Program-made: the position numbers and the translations under genes
Notes under the pieces: generated by a model
What the model was told of the DNA's origin: nothing
The model's database searches: none
Seen by the model: the letters and a program-made list of their open reading frames with translations, nothing else
DNA from: an uncultured Nitrosomonas sp.
Lineage (GTDB): Bacteria; Pseudomonadota; Gammaproteobacteria; Burkholderiales; Nitrosomonadaceae
Length of the DNA stretch: 46,539 nt
Direction of reading: 5' to 3'
Assembly (NCBI GenBank): GCA_902826055.1
Contig: CADEDJ010000008.1
Coordinates: 21,013-67,551, forward strand
Part shown: piece by piece, positions 1 through 8,734 of the stretch
How the letters are laid out: every line of letters starts with the position of its first letter
Numbering within the stretch: the first letter of the stretch is position 1

Positions 1-377
1 TGAGTCCTTTTGAATCATTCGTATCCAATCGATCCATAACTAAGTAAGTACTTAGGTGAAATCAAGAACTTTCTGACTTTACTCTGGAAGTCTGTACTCC
101 TACTATAAAACCATATCACCGGCTTATAAATGGTTTTGTTCTTTTAAGTAAACTCTAAATAACTAATGCCATTCCGAACAAAGTGAAGAATTTTTGGTAA
201 TCAATACCACCGATTTCTCGCTATGCTCGAAATGACAGTTATTCAGAGTTTACTTAATTTAAGAAATGAGAGAAAAACTATAAGTAGTCAGTATAAGTGT
301 GCATTGCACTAGAACGGATACTTTAAATAGTAACGGTACATAGACAACCGATAACTTTCAGGTAAAAGGAAAATATC
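1..377. other. Intergenic region upstream of the multicopper oxidase
   Basis: No convincing coding region is seen. The stretch holds a palindromic repeat (144-257, listed separately) and, between it and the oxidase gene, about 120 bases of AT-rich DNA that must carry the promoter. A possible -35 box (TTGCAC at 304-309) lies there, but no well-spaced -10 box was found, so no promoter is called. A purine-rich ribosome binding site (AAAGGA) sits just before the ATG at 378. Confidence 0.6.
144..257. repeat. Palindromic MITE-like repeat, copy 1
   Basis: The outer arms at 145-163 and 238-256 are inverted repeats matching at 18 of 19 positions. The pairing continues inward (AATGCCATTCCGA against TCGAAATGACA, imperfectly), so the whole ~114 bp can fold into one long hairpin. 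A second copy with the same arms and core lies at 34013-34127 in the opposite orientation. A TA dinucleotide precedes the left arm (TTA|AGTAAACTC) and follows the right arm (GAGTTTACT|TA), which would fit a TA target duplication, although TA could also be part of the palindrome. There is no coding capacity, so this would be a non-autonomous element if mobile. Confidence 0.8.
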
Positions 378-2249
378 ATGACTCATCACAACGAAAGTGA
401 TTCCACAAACAACCGCAGTCCTGAATGTAAACAAGATAATGGTTATGATCCTGCAGTAGACGAATCGAGGCGCGCTTTTTTTAAAACAACGGGCGCCACA
501 ATCCTTGCAGCGCCAGCAATCCTAACTTCGCGCAAAAGCGCTGCACAAGTGGTTGAGCCGGTACTGCCGCCCAGTCCGCCGACCACGCCGTGGCAAGAAG
601 AGCTGCCCGAGGTAATGGAGTCTCTACAACAAACAGATTTATTTGCAGGACCTTTGCCGCCACCTCAAGGAACAGCGAATACCGCCGCCGGCGAGTGCGG
701 GCGTGCTGAGCATCAGCGCTGGGACGAACTCTTCGCTGCGCCGGTTCTTCAGCCCGGCGAGGCCGATCTTTATGAATTGAAGGTTGAAGCGGTTACCAAT
801 CATGTATTTCATCCGGATTATCCGCCGCAGTTGGTGTGGAACTATGTCGGCCGTACTGAAAGTGGCGCTCCTCATTTTAATCCTACGATTTTTGCACGCT
901 ACGGGCGTCCAGTCATCGTCCGCTTGCATAACGAATTGCCAGAGAATCATGGCAGTGACAGTACAGCATTGACCGGCTTCGGTTCACCTGAAATCAGCAT
1001 GCATCTGCACAATCTGCATGTAGCTTCAGAAAGTGACGGTTTTCCAGGTGACTTCTTCAGCAAAACAAAAAAAGGTCCAACACTCGGCGCACCCGGCCGC
1101 TTCAAAGATCATTTGTATCCGAATATTTACGCCGGACTGGACGAGTTTGGCGGAATCGGGGACAGCCGCGAGGCGCTAGGCACGCTGTGGTATCACGATC
1201 ACACACTCAATTTCACGGCACCCAATGCGGTTCGCGGCATCGCAGCTTTTTACCTGTTGTTTGATGAGCTCGATTCGGGCGATGAACATGATGTCAACGC
1301 GAATGCCTTGCGGCTGCCAAGCCATCCCTACGACTATCCGCTGGTATTCAAGGACTTGCGTTTTAACACGAATCGCATTCATATATTCGACCAGTTTAAT
1401 CCCGAAGGTACCTTGGGCGACAAAATCACCGTCAATGGCAAGATCGAGCCGGTGCTCAAAGTTGCACGACGCAAGTATCGCCTGCGCTTGCTCGATTCCG
1501 GGCCGAGCCGGTTCTACCAGTTTCATCTGGTCAATGCTGCAAATGTGGTGCAGCGTTTCACCTATATTGCCAACGACGGTAATCTCTTGCCCCGGCCGCT
1601 ATTCAATCAAACCCGGATCAGATTAGCTGTCGCCGAGCGCGCGGATATTGTCGTGGATTTCTCCCAATATCCATTGGGAACGGCACTTTATCTCGTCAAC
1701 CGCTTAGAACAGGATGATACGCGTGGTCCCGATGACGTTAGGGCACCAGGCAGGCGCGTGCTTAAATTCATTGTCGATCGTGAGCCTGCTGAGCCGGATG
1801 TCAGCCGGGTACCGGATTTTCTTCGCCCGCTGCGTAGACCAACTGCCACTGAAATCGCTGCAGCACGAGTCAGAAACTGGGTATTTACACGCAAAAATGG
1901 TATGTGGGCTATCAACGATCGCTTCATGAATGCCAACAGTCCACGCATCACCATCACTAAAGGCAGTGCGGAAATCTGGAACTTAAACAATCCATCCGGA
2001 GGTTGGAGTCACCCGATCCACATCCATTTGGAAGAGGGAATTATCCTCAACAAGTTTATCGATGGTGTCGCAGTACCTATACCCGCCCACGAAAGAGGGC
2101 GCAAGGATGTTTTTGTGCTGGGTCCGAACACACGCATGCGAGTATTCATACGTTTCCGTGATTTCGTTGGAAAATACGTCATGCACTGTCATAACACCAT
2201 CCATGAAGATCATGCCATGATGGTGCGATTTGACATTAGTGAAGATTGA
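378..2249 (+). CDS. Multicopper oxidase, Tat-exported (CotA/bilirubin-oxidase-like)
   Basis: A 623-residue periplasmic or secreted multicopper oxidase that couples one-electron oxidation of a substrate to reduction of O2 to water. A twin-arginine signal (SRRAFFK, residues ~30-36) is followed by a short hydrophobic stretch and a proline-rich linker. All four copper motifs are present: HLH at 209-211, HDH at 273-275, HPIHIH at 545-550, and HCHxxxHEDxxM at 603-614. The last supplies the type 1 ligands C604, H609 and M614, as in CotA, so the enzyme should be active with a methionine axial ligand. The length fits three-cupredoxin-domain oxidases of the CotA group. The substrate cannot be read from sequence; metal ions, phenols or bilirubin are family possibilities. 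The gene stands alone, 55 bases before a convergent gene. Confidence 0.92.
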   Translation: MTHHNESDSTNNRSPECKQDNGYDPAVDESRRAFFKTTGATILAAPAILTSRKSAAQVVEPVLPPSPPTTPWQEELPEVMESLQQTDLFAGPLPPPQGTANTAAGECGRAEHQRWDELFAAPVLQPGEADLYELKVEAVTNHVFHPDYPPQLVWNYVGRTESGAPHFNPTIFARYGRPVIVRLHNELPENHGSDSTALTGFGSPEISMHLHNLHVASESDGFPGDFFSKTKKGPTLGAPGRFKDHLYPNIYAGLDEFGGIGDSREALGTLWYHDHTLNFTAPNAVRGIAAFYLLFDELDSGDEHDVNANALRLPSHPYDYPLVFKDLRFNTNRIHIFDQFNPEGTLGDKITVNGKIEPVLKVARRKYRLRLLDSGPSRFYQFHLVNAANVVQRFTYIANDGNLLPRPLFNQTRIRLAVAERADIVVDFSQYPLGTALYLVNRLEQDDTRGPDDVRAPGRRVLKFIVDREPAEPDVSRVPDFLRPLRRPTATEIAAARVRNWVFTRKNGMWAINDRFMNANSPRITITKGSAEIWNLNNPSGGWSHPIHIHLEEGIILNKFIDGVAVPIPAHERGRKDVFVLGPNTRMRVFIRFRDFVGKYVMHCHNTIHEDHAMMVRFDISED

Positions 2250-2277
2250 AACAATACTTTCGTGAATTTATGAAGCT

Positions 2278-2298
2278 GATTACAGTTTTTTAGTAATC
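2278..2298. terminator. Small hairpin between convergent genes
   Basis: GATTAC at 2278-2283 pairs with GTAATC at 2293-2298 around a T-rich loop. It lies in the 55-base gap between the oxidase and the convergent hypothetical gene. The stem is short and AT-rich, so this is only a weak terminator candidate. Confidence 0.25.
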
Positions 2299-2304
2299 AC
2301 TTCT

Positions 2305-2838
2305 TCACACTAATTCTAAGTTCAGATCGGACAATGTTTGTTTGTATTGCTGCAAGTTACGCTCTGTAATGCGTATCTTATGCAGCAATAGAGTTAATTG
2401 CGAGTGGAATTGATCACTTGCCAGCAATTGCTGCCATTCATCTCCGTCGGGATCAATTTCGTCAAGGTTACGCCAAAAAAGATTACAAAAATTGCAGAAC
2501 GGCACAGGCTGTTGCGCAATTAGCGCAGTTTTAGTTTTTTGATTAACCCATTGCTGCCGTCTTTTTACTAAATCCTCGGCACCTTCATAGACGATAACTG
2601 ATAAATAAACATACAAATCCGCTAGCGCGTGAATATTTTCCAGTTCGGATAATTTCCGCTGATTGATGGCACTTGCGATCATTTCTTGTAATGCAGTGGT
2701 AGAAATTTTAAAGCTAACGCCCGTTTGTAAAGTATGAATTTTATCGAGATACATAGTCAGTAAAAAAATGGAAATTACAAAATTAATCTGTAATTCGATC
2801 CAATGTATGGATGAAGGTTCATTTCTTAAAATGCGCAC
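2305..2838 (-). CDS. Hypothetical protein (177 aa)
   Basis: No family is recognised. The frame is open for 177 codons from a GTG at 2838, with no clear ribosome binding site. An ATG at 2754 (residue 29) is an alternative start, also without a good site. Residues ~18-28 are hydrophobic, the middle is mostly helical with many Leu, Glu and Gln, and the C-terminal third (ITERNLQQYKQTL region) could form a coiled coil. A CxxC pair (FCNFC) lies near residue ~116 and might bind metal or form a disulphide. It sits 67 bases downstream of the phosphoribosyltransferase gene on the same strand and may be co-transcribed with it. Confidence 0.55.
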   Translation of the reverse strand: MRILRNEPSSIHWIELQINFVISIFLLTMYLDKIHTLQTGVSFKISTTALQEMIASAINQRKLSELENIHALADLYVYLSVIVYEGAEDLVKRRQQWVNQKTKTALIAQQPVPFCNFCNLFWRNLDEIDPDGDEWQQLLASDQFHSQLTLLLHKIRITERNLQQYKQTLSDLNLELV

Positions 2839-2905
2839 TTATTATTACTACAACAAGCTATGTGCCAGAGTATAGGCGCCATAGCGATTACTCAATAGAC
2901 ACTAT

Positions 2906-3553
2906 TTATTTATCAGTTTGTGATCTTGAATCACTCAAACATGCGATGACCTCATCATCGGTCACTTGTGGAAAATCGACATAGAACTGACCGACTGCAT
3001 AAAAATTATCGGGTGATGATAAACAGATCATTCGATCGGCTTTATCTTGCAACTTTCGAAGAGTATCGGGAGGCGCCACAGGTACAGCGCAAATGAGTTG
3101 TGCCGGTTTTTTGTTGCGCAACGCATGCAGCGCGGCAATCATAGTAGAGCCGGTAGCTAGTCCATCATCAATAACAATAACGATACGTCCTGCGGGATCA
3201 ATGGGTGGATGCATGGGGGTATATTGTTTACGGCGTTGCCGGATGGTTTCCAATTGGATGGATACTTCCTGATTGATGTAGTCCTGATTTGCACCCGCTT
3301 GTCCAGCATAATCAGTCAAATAAACCCAACCGCTCTCATCAACAGAGCCAATCGCAAATTCCGGATTTCCCGGTGCACGCAGTTTACGTACCAACACCAC
3401 ATCCATTTCACCGTTCAATTGTTCGGCAATTACTTTTGCCATTGGTACAGCACCTCTGGGAATAGCCAGTATTAACGGGTGTTTATCGCGATAATCAGCA
3501 AGCGCTTCGGCAAGTTTCTCAGCAGCCGCAATGCGATCGGAAAAAATCATCAT
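2906..3553 (-). CDS. Phosphoribosyltransferase domain protein
   Basis: A 215-residue type I phosphoribosyltransferase-fold protein. The PRPP-binding loop is clear at residues ~126-137 (IVIDDGLATGST), preceded by an N-terminal substrate-side segment RGAVPMA at 33-39 and RKLRAPGNPEFAIGS at ~56-70. The last motif is typical of the stand-alone 'predicted phosphoribosyltransferase' family often found near stress or metal genes rather than a defined salvage enzyme. AAGGAG lies just before the start; the second ATG (residue 2) has the better spacing. The base substrate is unknown; no nucleotide-salvage gene is adjacent. Confidence 0.85.
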   Translation of the reverse strand: MMIFSDRIAAAEKLAEALADYRDKHPLILAIPRGAVPMAKVIAEQLNGEMDVVLVRKLRAPGNPEFAIGSVDESGWVYLTDYAGQAGANQDYINQEVSIQLETIRQRRKQYTPMHPPIDPAGRIVIVIDDGLATGSTMIAALHALRNKKPAQLICAVPVAPPDTLRKLQDKADRMICLSSPDNFYAVGQFYVDFPQVTDDEVIACLSDSRSQTDK

Positions 3554-3789
3554 GCACTCCTTTTGACATTTTTATATTGTACGACAGTAACAATTAATAT
3601 ATCCACCTTAATAAATAACTATATAAACAGCATGTTAAAGATCTCCGAATCCATCAACCCTTTGATTGAATATCCTCTATTAAGTCGAGTTATGCATCTG
3701 GGTATTAAGAAGCAGTCTTTTGCTTTGGTTACAACAATGCAATTCATAACATCTTAAAAAAAGAGAGCAAAATTTCCAAGATACTCAAA

Positions 3790-3808
3790 AACCAGTAAGC
3801 TACCGGTT
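3790..3808. promoter_or_regulatory. Imperfect palindrome upstream of the TonB receptor operon
   Basis: AACCAGTA at 3790-3797 and TACCGGTT at 3801-3808 form an 8-base inverted repeat with one mismatch around a 3-base spacer, 27 bases before the ATG of the first receptor gene. The position suits an operator or a leader hairpin. No regulator can be named. The rest of the 281-base gap (3554-3834) is AT-rich without a credible gene. Confidence 0.25.
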
Positions 3809-3834
3809 AGTTAAATCATTAATAGATTATTTTT

Positions 3835-5889
3835 ATGCGCTTTAACAATTGCTTGATACAGTCATTGAGATTCGGATTATTAATGATTACTGCCCTTTGC
3901 AGTAACATAAATTCTTCACTTGCTCATAGCAAACAAAAAGATAATCCGCTACTTGATTTATCCATCGAAGAATTGATGAAAGTGGAAGTCACTTCGGTAT
4001 CTAAGCGTGTGGAGAAACTTACCGAAGTTGCGTCCGCCGTATTTGTAATTACGCAAGACGACATCCGGCGTTCCGGCGCGACAACTATCCCCGAAGCATT
4101 GCGAATGGCGCCTGGTGTTGAAGTTGCACGTATCGGCACTGATAAATGGGCAATTAATATCCGTGGATTTAATGGCCGTTTTGCCGATAAGCTACAAGTG
4201 CTGATGGATGGTCGTAGCGTTTACAACCCGCTTTTTGCCGGCGTGCAATGGGAACAACAAGATACGCTGATGGAGGACATCGAACGTATCGAAGTTATTC
4301 GCGGGCCAGGCGCAGCAGTATGGGGCGCAAATGCAGTTAATGGTGTTATCAATATCATTACCAAAAAGGCCGCAGATACCCAAGGCACTCTATTTACTGC
4401 CGGAGGAGGAAGTTTTGAACATGGCTTTGCGGGTGCACGTTACGGTGGAAAAATTAACGAACAAACTCCTTTTCGTTTTTACGCCAAGGGCTTTACCCGA
4501 GACAATATGAAATCAGGCTCGGGCGAGCATATCAATGATGCCTGGCACAGTGCCAGAGGCGGGTTTCGCGTAGATCATAATCGTGGTAATGACCAGTTAA
4601 CGCTGCAAGGCGATATTTTTTACAATTCTATTGGCGACACCTTGGATAAATCTCTCTTGAGCGCACCGATTATTCAAGCTGACACAGCGAGAGGCCATAA
4701 TGAGGGCGGCAACATACGTTTCCGCTGGGATCGAACGTTCTCGGAAAAATCTTCCCTCATGCTGCAAACCTATTATGATCGAGTAGATTATCGTTTGTTA
4801 ACCGTCTCTCAATTCAGGGCTGAAAGCTTCGATATCGATTTTCAACATCGTTTTCCTTTATTCCATCGGCATGACTTAATTTGGGGGGCTAATTACCGCC
4901 TTTATGCCAATAAAGTATTCGATACCGAACTACTGAGCATGATTCCTCGCCAGCAAACTAATCATCTTGCGAGTGTCTATGCGCGTGACGAAATAATGCT
5001 CATCCCGGAACATTTGAGGCTCACAATGGGTGTTCGTCTTGATCATAATGATTTTACAGGATTGGAAATTCAACCGAACTCACGGCTCATGTGGACACCG
5101 GATGCACGAAATTCCCTGTGGGCAGCGGTCTCGCGCGCAGTGCGAACCCCTTCCCGTGCTGAAAATGATGTTTTGCTCAATACTCGCACTTTCGATTCAA
5201 TTCCAGGAATATCCACTGCACTTCCTCTGCCGCTACTGGCGCAACTATCGGGTTCCTCACAATTTAATGCGGAAAAATTATTGGCATATGAATTGGGATA
5301 CCGACATCAGTTTTCTCCGCAGGCATCCATTGATATCTCCACTTTTTTTAATGATTATAGTCAATTGCGTGATTTATCCTTTGGATTTCTATCGCTTCAA
5401 TCTGGCTTCCCGCCGCACTTACTATTGCCCATAGGATTAAACAATAACGCTAAGGGGCAAACGTATGGGGTTGAAGTTTCTGCAGATTGGCGCCCTCAGG
5501 AAAAGTGGCGCCTGCAAGCTAATTACAGTTTCTTGCACATGCATATCGATTCCAGCTCGCCATTTCGGCAAATAGATCCCACGACAGGCAGTGCCGACAA
5601 AGTATCGCCTCAGCACCACGTATCATTCCGGTCGAACTATGATTTATCAGAAAAAATACAATTTAACTTGTGGCTACGTTATGTCAGCAGTGTAGATCTT
5701 TATCGTATTCCAGGTTACGTTACTATGGACACTAAGGTTGTATATAAGCCTATAAGAAATCTTGAGTTGTTTATCGTCGGCCAAAATCTGTTCAGTCAAA
5801 ACCATAGGGAATTTGTTTCAGATTTTATTCCGTCGCTAGCAACGACCATTCCACGTGGCATTTACGCAGGCGCGCAGTGGCGTTTTTAA
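3835..5889 (+). CDS. TonB-dependent outer-membrane receptor (paralogue 1)
   Basis: A 684-residue TonB-dependent receptor with an N-terminal signal peptide (cleavage probably near residue 31, after SSLA), a plug domain at ~45-175 and a C-terminal beta-barrel ending in the aromatic residue F. Plug hallmarks are visible: VITQDDIRRSGATTIPEAL, NIRGFNGR, VLMDGRSVYNPLF, IERIEVIRGPGAAVWGANAVNGVINIITK. Family knowledge: such receptors use the TonB-ExbB-ExbD system for energised uptake of siderophores, cobalamin, sugars or other ligands. The ligand is unknown here. The gene overlaps the YfiR-like gene that follows, and that gene is followed at once by a second receptor whose plug is nearly identical, so the three form one transcription unit. 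The ATG at 3835 lacks an obvious ribosome binding site. Confidence 0.92.
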   Translation: MRFNNCLIQSLRFGLLMITALCSNINSSLAHSKQKDNPLLDLSIEELMKVEVTSVSKRVEKLTEVASAVFVITQDDIRRSGATTIPEALRMAPGVEVARIGTDKWAINIRGFNGRFADKLQVLMDGRSVYNPLFAGVQWEQQDTLMEDIERIEVIRGPGAAVWGANAVNGVINIITKKAADTQGTLFTAGGGSFEHGFAGARYGGKINEQTPFRFYAKGFTRDNMKSGSGEHINDAWHSARGGFRVDHNRGNDQLTLQGDIFYNSIGDTLDKSLLSAPIIQADTARGHNEGGNIRFRWDRTFSEKSSLMLQTYYDRVDYRLLTVSQFRAESFDIDFQHRFPLFHRHDLIWGANYRLYANKVFDTELLSMIPRQQTNHLASVYARDEIMLIPEHLRLTMGVRLDHNDFTGLEIQPNSRLMWTPDARNSLWAAVSRAVRTPSRAENDVLLNTRTFDSIPGISTALPLPLLAQLSGSSQFNAEKLLAYELGYRHQFSPQASIDISTFFNDYSQLRDLSFGFLSLQSGFPPHLLLPIGLNNNAKGQTYGVEVSADWRPQEKWRLQANYSFLHMHIDSSSPFRQIDPTTGSADKVSPQHHVSFRSNYDLSEKIQFNLWLRYVSSVDLYRIPGYVTMDTKVVYKPIRNLELFIVGQNLFSQNHREFVSDFIPSLATTIPRGIYAGAQWRF

Positions 5890-6509
5890 GCACTATCCGG
5901 CTCATGATTATGTTCCATCGACTGCCTATTGATATTAATAATGCGCATCTGAGCACATGGCCTCGCTTTGCAAAGATAAGGCGCGTCTTTTTTGGGCTAA
6001 TCATTGTTATTGCCAGCACCATAACGCCAGCTTCATTCGCTTTCGCACAACCCGTAGCTAGTGAACAAACCTTGACGGCTGCCTTTCTTTACAATTTTTT
6101 AAAATTTACCGAATGGCCCGATGATGCCATTGACAGTGAAGTAACAATTTGCACGAGTATAAGTCCGGAATTTGAGGAATTGGATGCAATCTTCGGGCGC
6201 ATCGCGCAAAGCAAGCCTGTGCGCATTAAGCGCATGACCTACAAAGAATCTTTAACCAGTTGTCAACTTTTATTCTTGCCGCGTGAAGAAGGTATGCAAC
6301 ACGTTCATGAATGGCTCAAAGCTGCCGCCAACGAACCCATTCTTACCGTCAGCAACATCGATGATTTTCTCGATGCCGGTGGCATGATTCAATTAAATAA
6401 TGATGGCAAGAATCTAAGTTTCTCAATCAATCTGGAATACGCCAGACGCGCCGGTCTCAAATTCAATGCGCAATTATTACAAATCGCCCGTCAAGTGAGA
6501 GGACGATAG
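5877..6509 (+). CDS. YfiR-family periplasmic protein (DUF4154)
   Basis: A 210-residue protein with a basic N-terminus, a hydrophobic signal segment (residues ~37-57) and a mature domain opening with AAFLYNFLKFTEWPDD, the usual opening of the YfiR/DUF4154 family. CQLLFLPREE, ILTVSNIDDFLDAGGMIQL and INLEYARRAGLKFNAQLLQIA also fit. In Pseudomonas, YfiR restrains the diguanylate cyclase YfiN from the periplasm, and DUF4154 genes often accompany TonB receptors and sensor kinases. The GTG start overlaps the receptor gene by 13 bases with AGG at a suitable distance. ATG codons at 5904 and 5910 are alternatives that shorten the long n-region. No kinase or cyclase partner lies in the operon, so the signalling output is unclear. 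Confidence 0.85.
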   Translation: MAFLSTIRLMIMFHRLPIDINNAHLSTWPRFAKIRRVFFGLIIVIASTITPASFAFAQPVASEQTLTAAFLYNFLKFTEWPDDAIDSEVTICTSISPEFEELDAIFGRIAQSKPVRIKRMTYKESLTSCQLLFLPREEGMQHVHEWLKAAANEPILTVSNIDDFLDAGGMIQLNNDGKNLSFSINLEYARRAGLKFNAQLLQIARQVRGR

Positions 6510-6511
6510 CT

Positions 6512-8620
6512 ATGATACCGGTCATCGCATTAGCAAGCTTCCACCTCGAAATTCAGAAAAATTTATCCATTGCCTTGAACAATTATTTAAGGCAACAATC
6601 ACTTAAACAAAAAATTTTTATCATTGCCGCTTTCTGTTGTTGTGCAAATTTGGCATTTGCCAATGGTAAGCGCAGTGATAATGCATTGCTGGATTTATCT
6701 ATCGAAGAGCTGATGAAAGTTGAAGTAACGAGCGTCTCCCGGCGCTCGCAAAAACTAAGCGAGGTGGCGTCTGCGGTATTTGTGATTACCCAAGATGATA
6801 TTCGCCGTTCCGGTGCCACGAATATTCCGGATGCGTTAAGGATGGCGCCTGGCGTGGAAGTCGCTCGCATTGGCACGGACAAATGGTCGATCAGCATCCG
6901 TGGTTTCAATGGACGTTTTGCCAATAAATTACAAGTGCTCATCGATGGCCGTAGTGTGTATACCCCCCTATTTTCAGGTGTAATCTGGAGTCAGCAGGAT
7001 ACCTTCATTGAAGATATCGAACGTATTGAAGTTATCCGTGGCCCCGGCGCTACGGTGTGGGGAGCCAATGCAGTCAATGGGGTAATCAACATTATTACCA
7101 AAAAAGCTGCCGACACCCAAGGAGTCTTGTTTACCGCCGGCGGCGGCAGTTTTGAGCGAGGCTTTGTAGGCGTTCGCTACGGTGGCAAGTTAAATGAAGA
7201 CACACCTTTTCGCATTTACGCTAAAGGATTCGCCAGAGATAATACCCATTCGCTCAGCGGAACGAATGCACAAGATAATTGGCAATCAGCGCGGGCGGGG
7301 TTTCGCGTAGATCATACGCGTGGCATCGATCACGTAACAATGCAAGGCGATATTTTTGTCAATAGTATCGGTGACAGCTTGCAACAACCCACATTAATAC
7401 CGCCATTTACGCGTCTTGATGTTGTCGATACGCATGAAAAGGGAGGAAACGTTCGCTTGCGTTGGGACCGGAAGCTCTCGGAGAAATCATCCCTCATGCT
7501 GCAAACTTACTACGATCGCGTTCAGAATCAGTTAATTCCCTGGACAAGATATGCAGAAAGTTTCGATGTGGATTTCCAGCACCGCTTACCGCTTTTCGAT
7601 CGACACGATGTTACATGGGGACTTAACTATCGATTGTATAACAACAAAATCCCAATGACCGAACTGACAACTTTTACTCCGCAACAAAAAACCAATCACA
7701 ATTTCAGCGCATTTATACGTGACGAAATCACGCTATTACTTGATAAATTGCAATTATCACTGGGCACACGCCTCGATCACAACGATTTTACCGGTCTGGA
7801 AGTCCAACCCAGTGGCCGGTTAATGTGGACACCCAACGAATATAATTCGGTTTGGGCTGCGATATCGCGTGCGGTACGCATACCTTCACGCGGTGAAAAC
7901 GATGTCACGATCACCGGTAGAGTGCTTCAATCTTTCCCTGGTACTACGGTTCTACCCGTACCCATAATGATGACTGTACAAGGCACCGATCGTTTCAATT
8001 CCGAAAAATTGATTGCTTATGAAATGGGCTATCGTCGCACACTGACTTCGAATGCGTCGATTGACATAGCAGGTTTCTTCAATGATTATAGTCAGTTGCG
8101 GGATTTTAGGTTTGGCGAGATTATGCCGGGCAATGGCATACTCCCGCATCTGATTCTGCCCGTTTTTTTCAGTAACGGTACGTCAGCCTATTCCTATGGC
8201 ATTGAGTCCTCCATTGATTGGCGGCCTTACGAAAAATGGCGCTTGCAAGGAAGCTACTCTTTTTTGGATATCCATACAAAATCCAATCCCGAATTCAGAC
8301 AACTCGATTCCACATCGGGTGGCGCAGACAAAGCCAACCCACAGCATCAGTTCTCGTTACGCTCCAATCATGATTTTTCAGAAAAACTGCAACTTAATCT
8401 TTGGTTACGCTATGTTAGCGGTTTGGCTTTCTTCAATATTCCTCAGTACGTTACGATGGATGCAAAGCTTGCTTGGAAATACACCCGAAATGTTGAACTC
8501 TTTGTAGTCGGACAAAATTTACTCAGTCAACACCACCGCGAATCGCAATCTGATTTTATTCCCACAATTGCAAGCTATATACCCAGAGGTGTATATGCGG
8601 GCGTTGAATGGCGATATTAG
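6512..8620 (+). CDS. TonB-dependent outer-membrane receptor (paralogue 2)
   Basis: A 702-residue receptor closely related to the one encoded at 3835-5889. The plug regions align almost residue for residue (LLDLSIEELMKVEVTSVS, VFVITQDDIRRSGAT, ALRMAPGVEVARIGTDKW), while extracellular-loop regions of the barrel differ more. It starts 2 bases after the YfiR-like gene with a GAGAGG site upstream. The N-terminus is longer than usual, with the hydrophobic signal segment at residues ~35-50. Divergent loops with a conserved plug suggest two receptors sharing TonB coupling but differing in ligand or uptake range. The origin is best explained by tandem duplication. Confidence 0.92.
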   Translation: MIPVIALASFHLEIQKNLSIALNNYLRQQSLKQKIFIIAAFCCCANLAFANGKRSDNALLDLSIEELMKVEVTSVSRRSQKLSEVASAVFVITQDDIRRSGATNIPDALRMAPGVEVARIGTDKWSISIRGFNGRFANKLQVLIDGRSVYTPLFSGVIWSQQDTFIEDIERIEVIRGPGATVWGANAVNGVINIITKKAADTQGVLFTAGGGSFERGFVGVRYGGKLNEDTPFRIYAKGFARDNTHSLSGTNAQDNWQSARAGFRVDHTRGIDHVTMQGDIFVNSIGDSLQQPTLIPPFTRLDVVDTHEKGGNVRLRWDRKLSEKSSLMLQTYYDRVQNQLIPWTRYAESFDVDFQHRLPLFDRHDVTWGLNYRLYNNKIPMTELTTFTPQQKTNHNFSAFIRDEITLLLDKLQLSLGTRLDHNDFTGLEVQPSGRLMWTPNEYNSVWAAISRAVRIPSRGENDVTITGRVLQSFPGTTVLPVPIMMTVQGTDRFNSEKLIAYEMGYRRTLTSNASIDIAGFFNDYSQLRDFRFGEIMPGNGILPHLILPVFFSNGTSAYSYGIESSIDWRPYEKWRLQGSYSFLDIHTKSNPEFRQLDSTSGGADKANPQHQFSLRSNHDFSEKLQLNLWLRYVSGLAFFNIPQYVTMDAKLAWKYTRNVELFVVGQNLLSQHHRESQSDFIPTIASYIPRGVYAGVEWRY

Positions 8621-8649
8621 CCAATTTCACAACGCCACGTATTGGATTA

Positions 8650-8682
8650 ATTTATAATTTTTCTAATCAATTAATTATAAAT
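8650..8682. terminator. Inverted repeat downstream of the receptor operon
   Basis: ATTTATAATT at 8650-8659 and AATTATAAAT at 8673-8682 are perfect 10-base inverted copies around a 13-base loop, 30 bases after the receptor stop codon. The stem is pure A/T, so it would be a weak terminator, but its place between convergent operons supports a 3'-end role. Confidence 0.4.
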
Positions 8683-8700
8683 AATAACAATTACTTATAA

Positions 8701-8734
8701 TGAAAAATGATAAGGTAAATTTAATCATTTTTCA
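8701..8734. terminator. Hairpin at the 3' end of czcA (convergent junction)
   Basis: TGAAAAATGAT at 8701-8711 and ATCATTTTTCA at 8724-8734 form a perfect 11-base inverted repeat around a 12-base loop. The right arm covers the czcA stop codon, and the arms give A/T runs on both strands, as in a bidirectional terminator for the converging receptor and czc operons. Confidence 0.5.
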
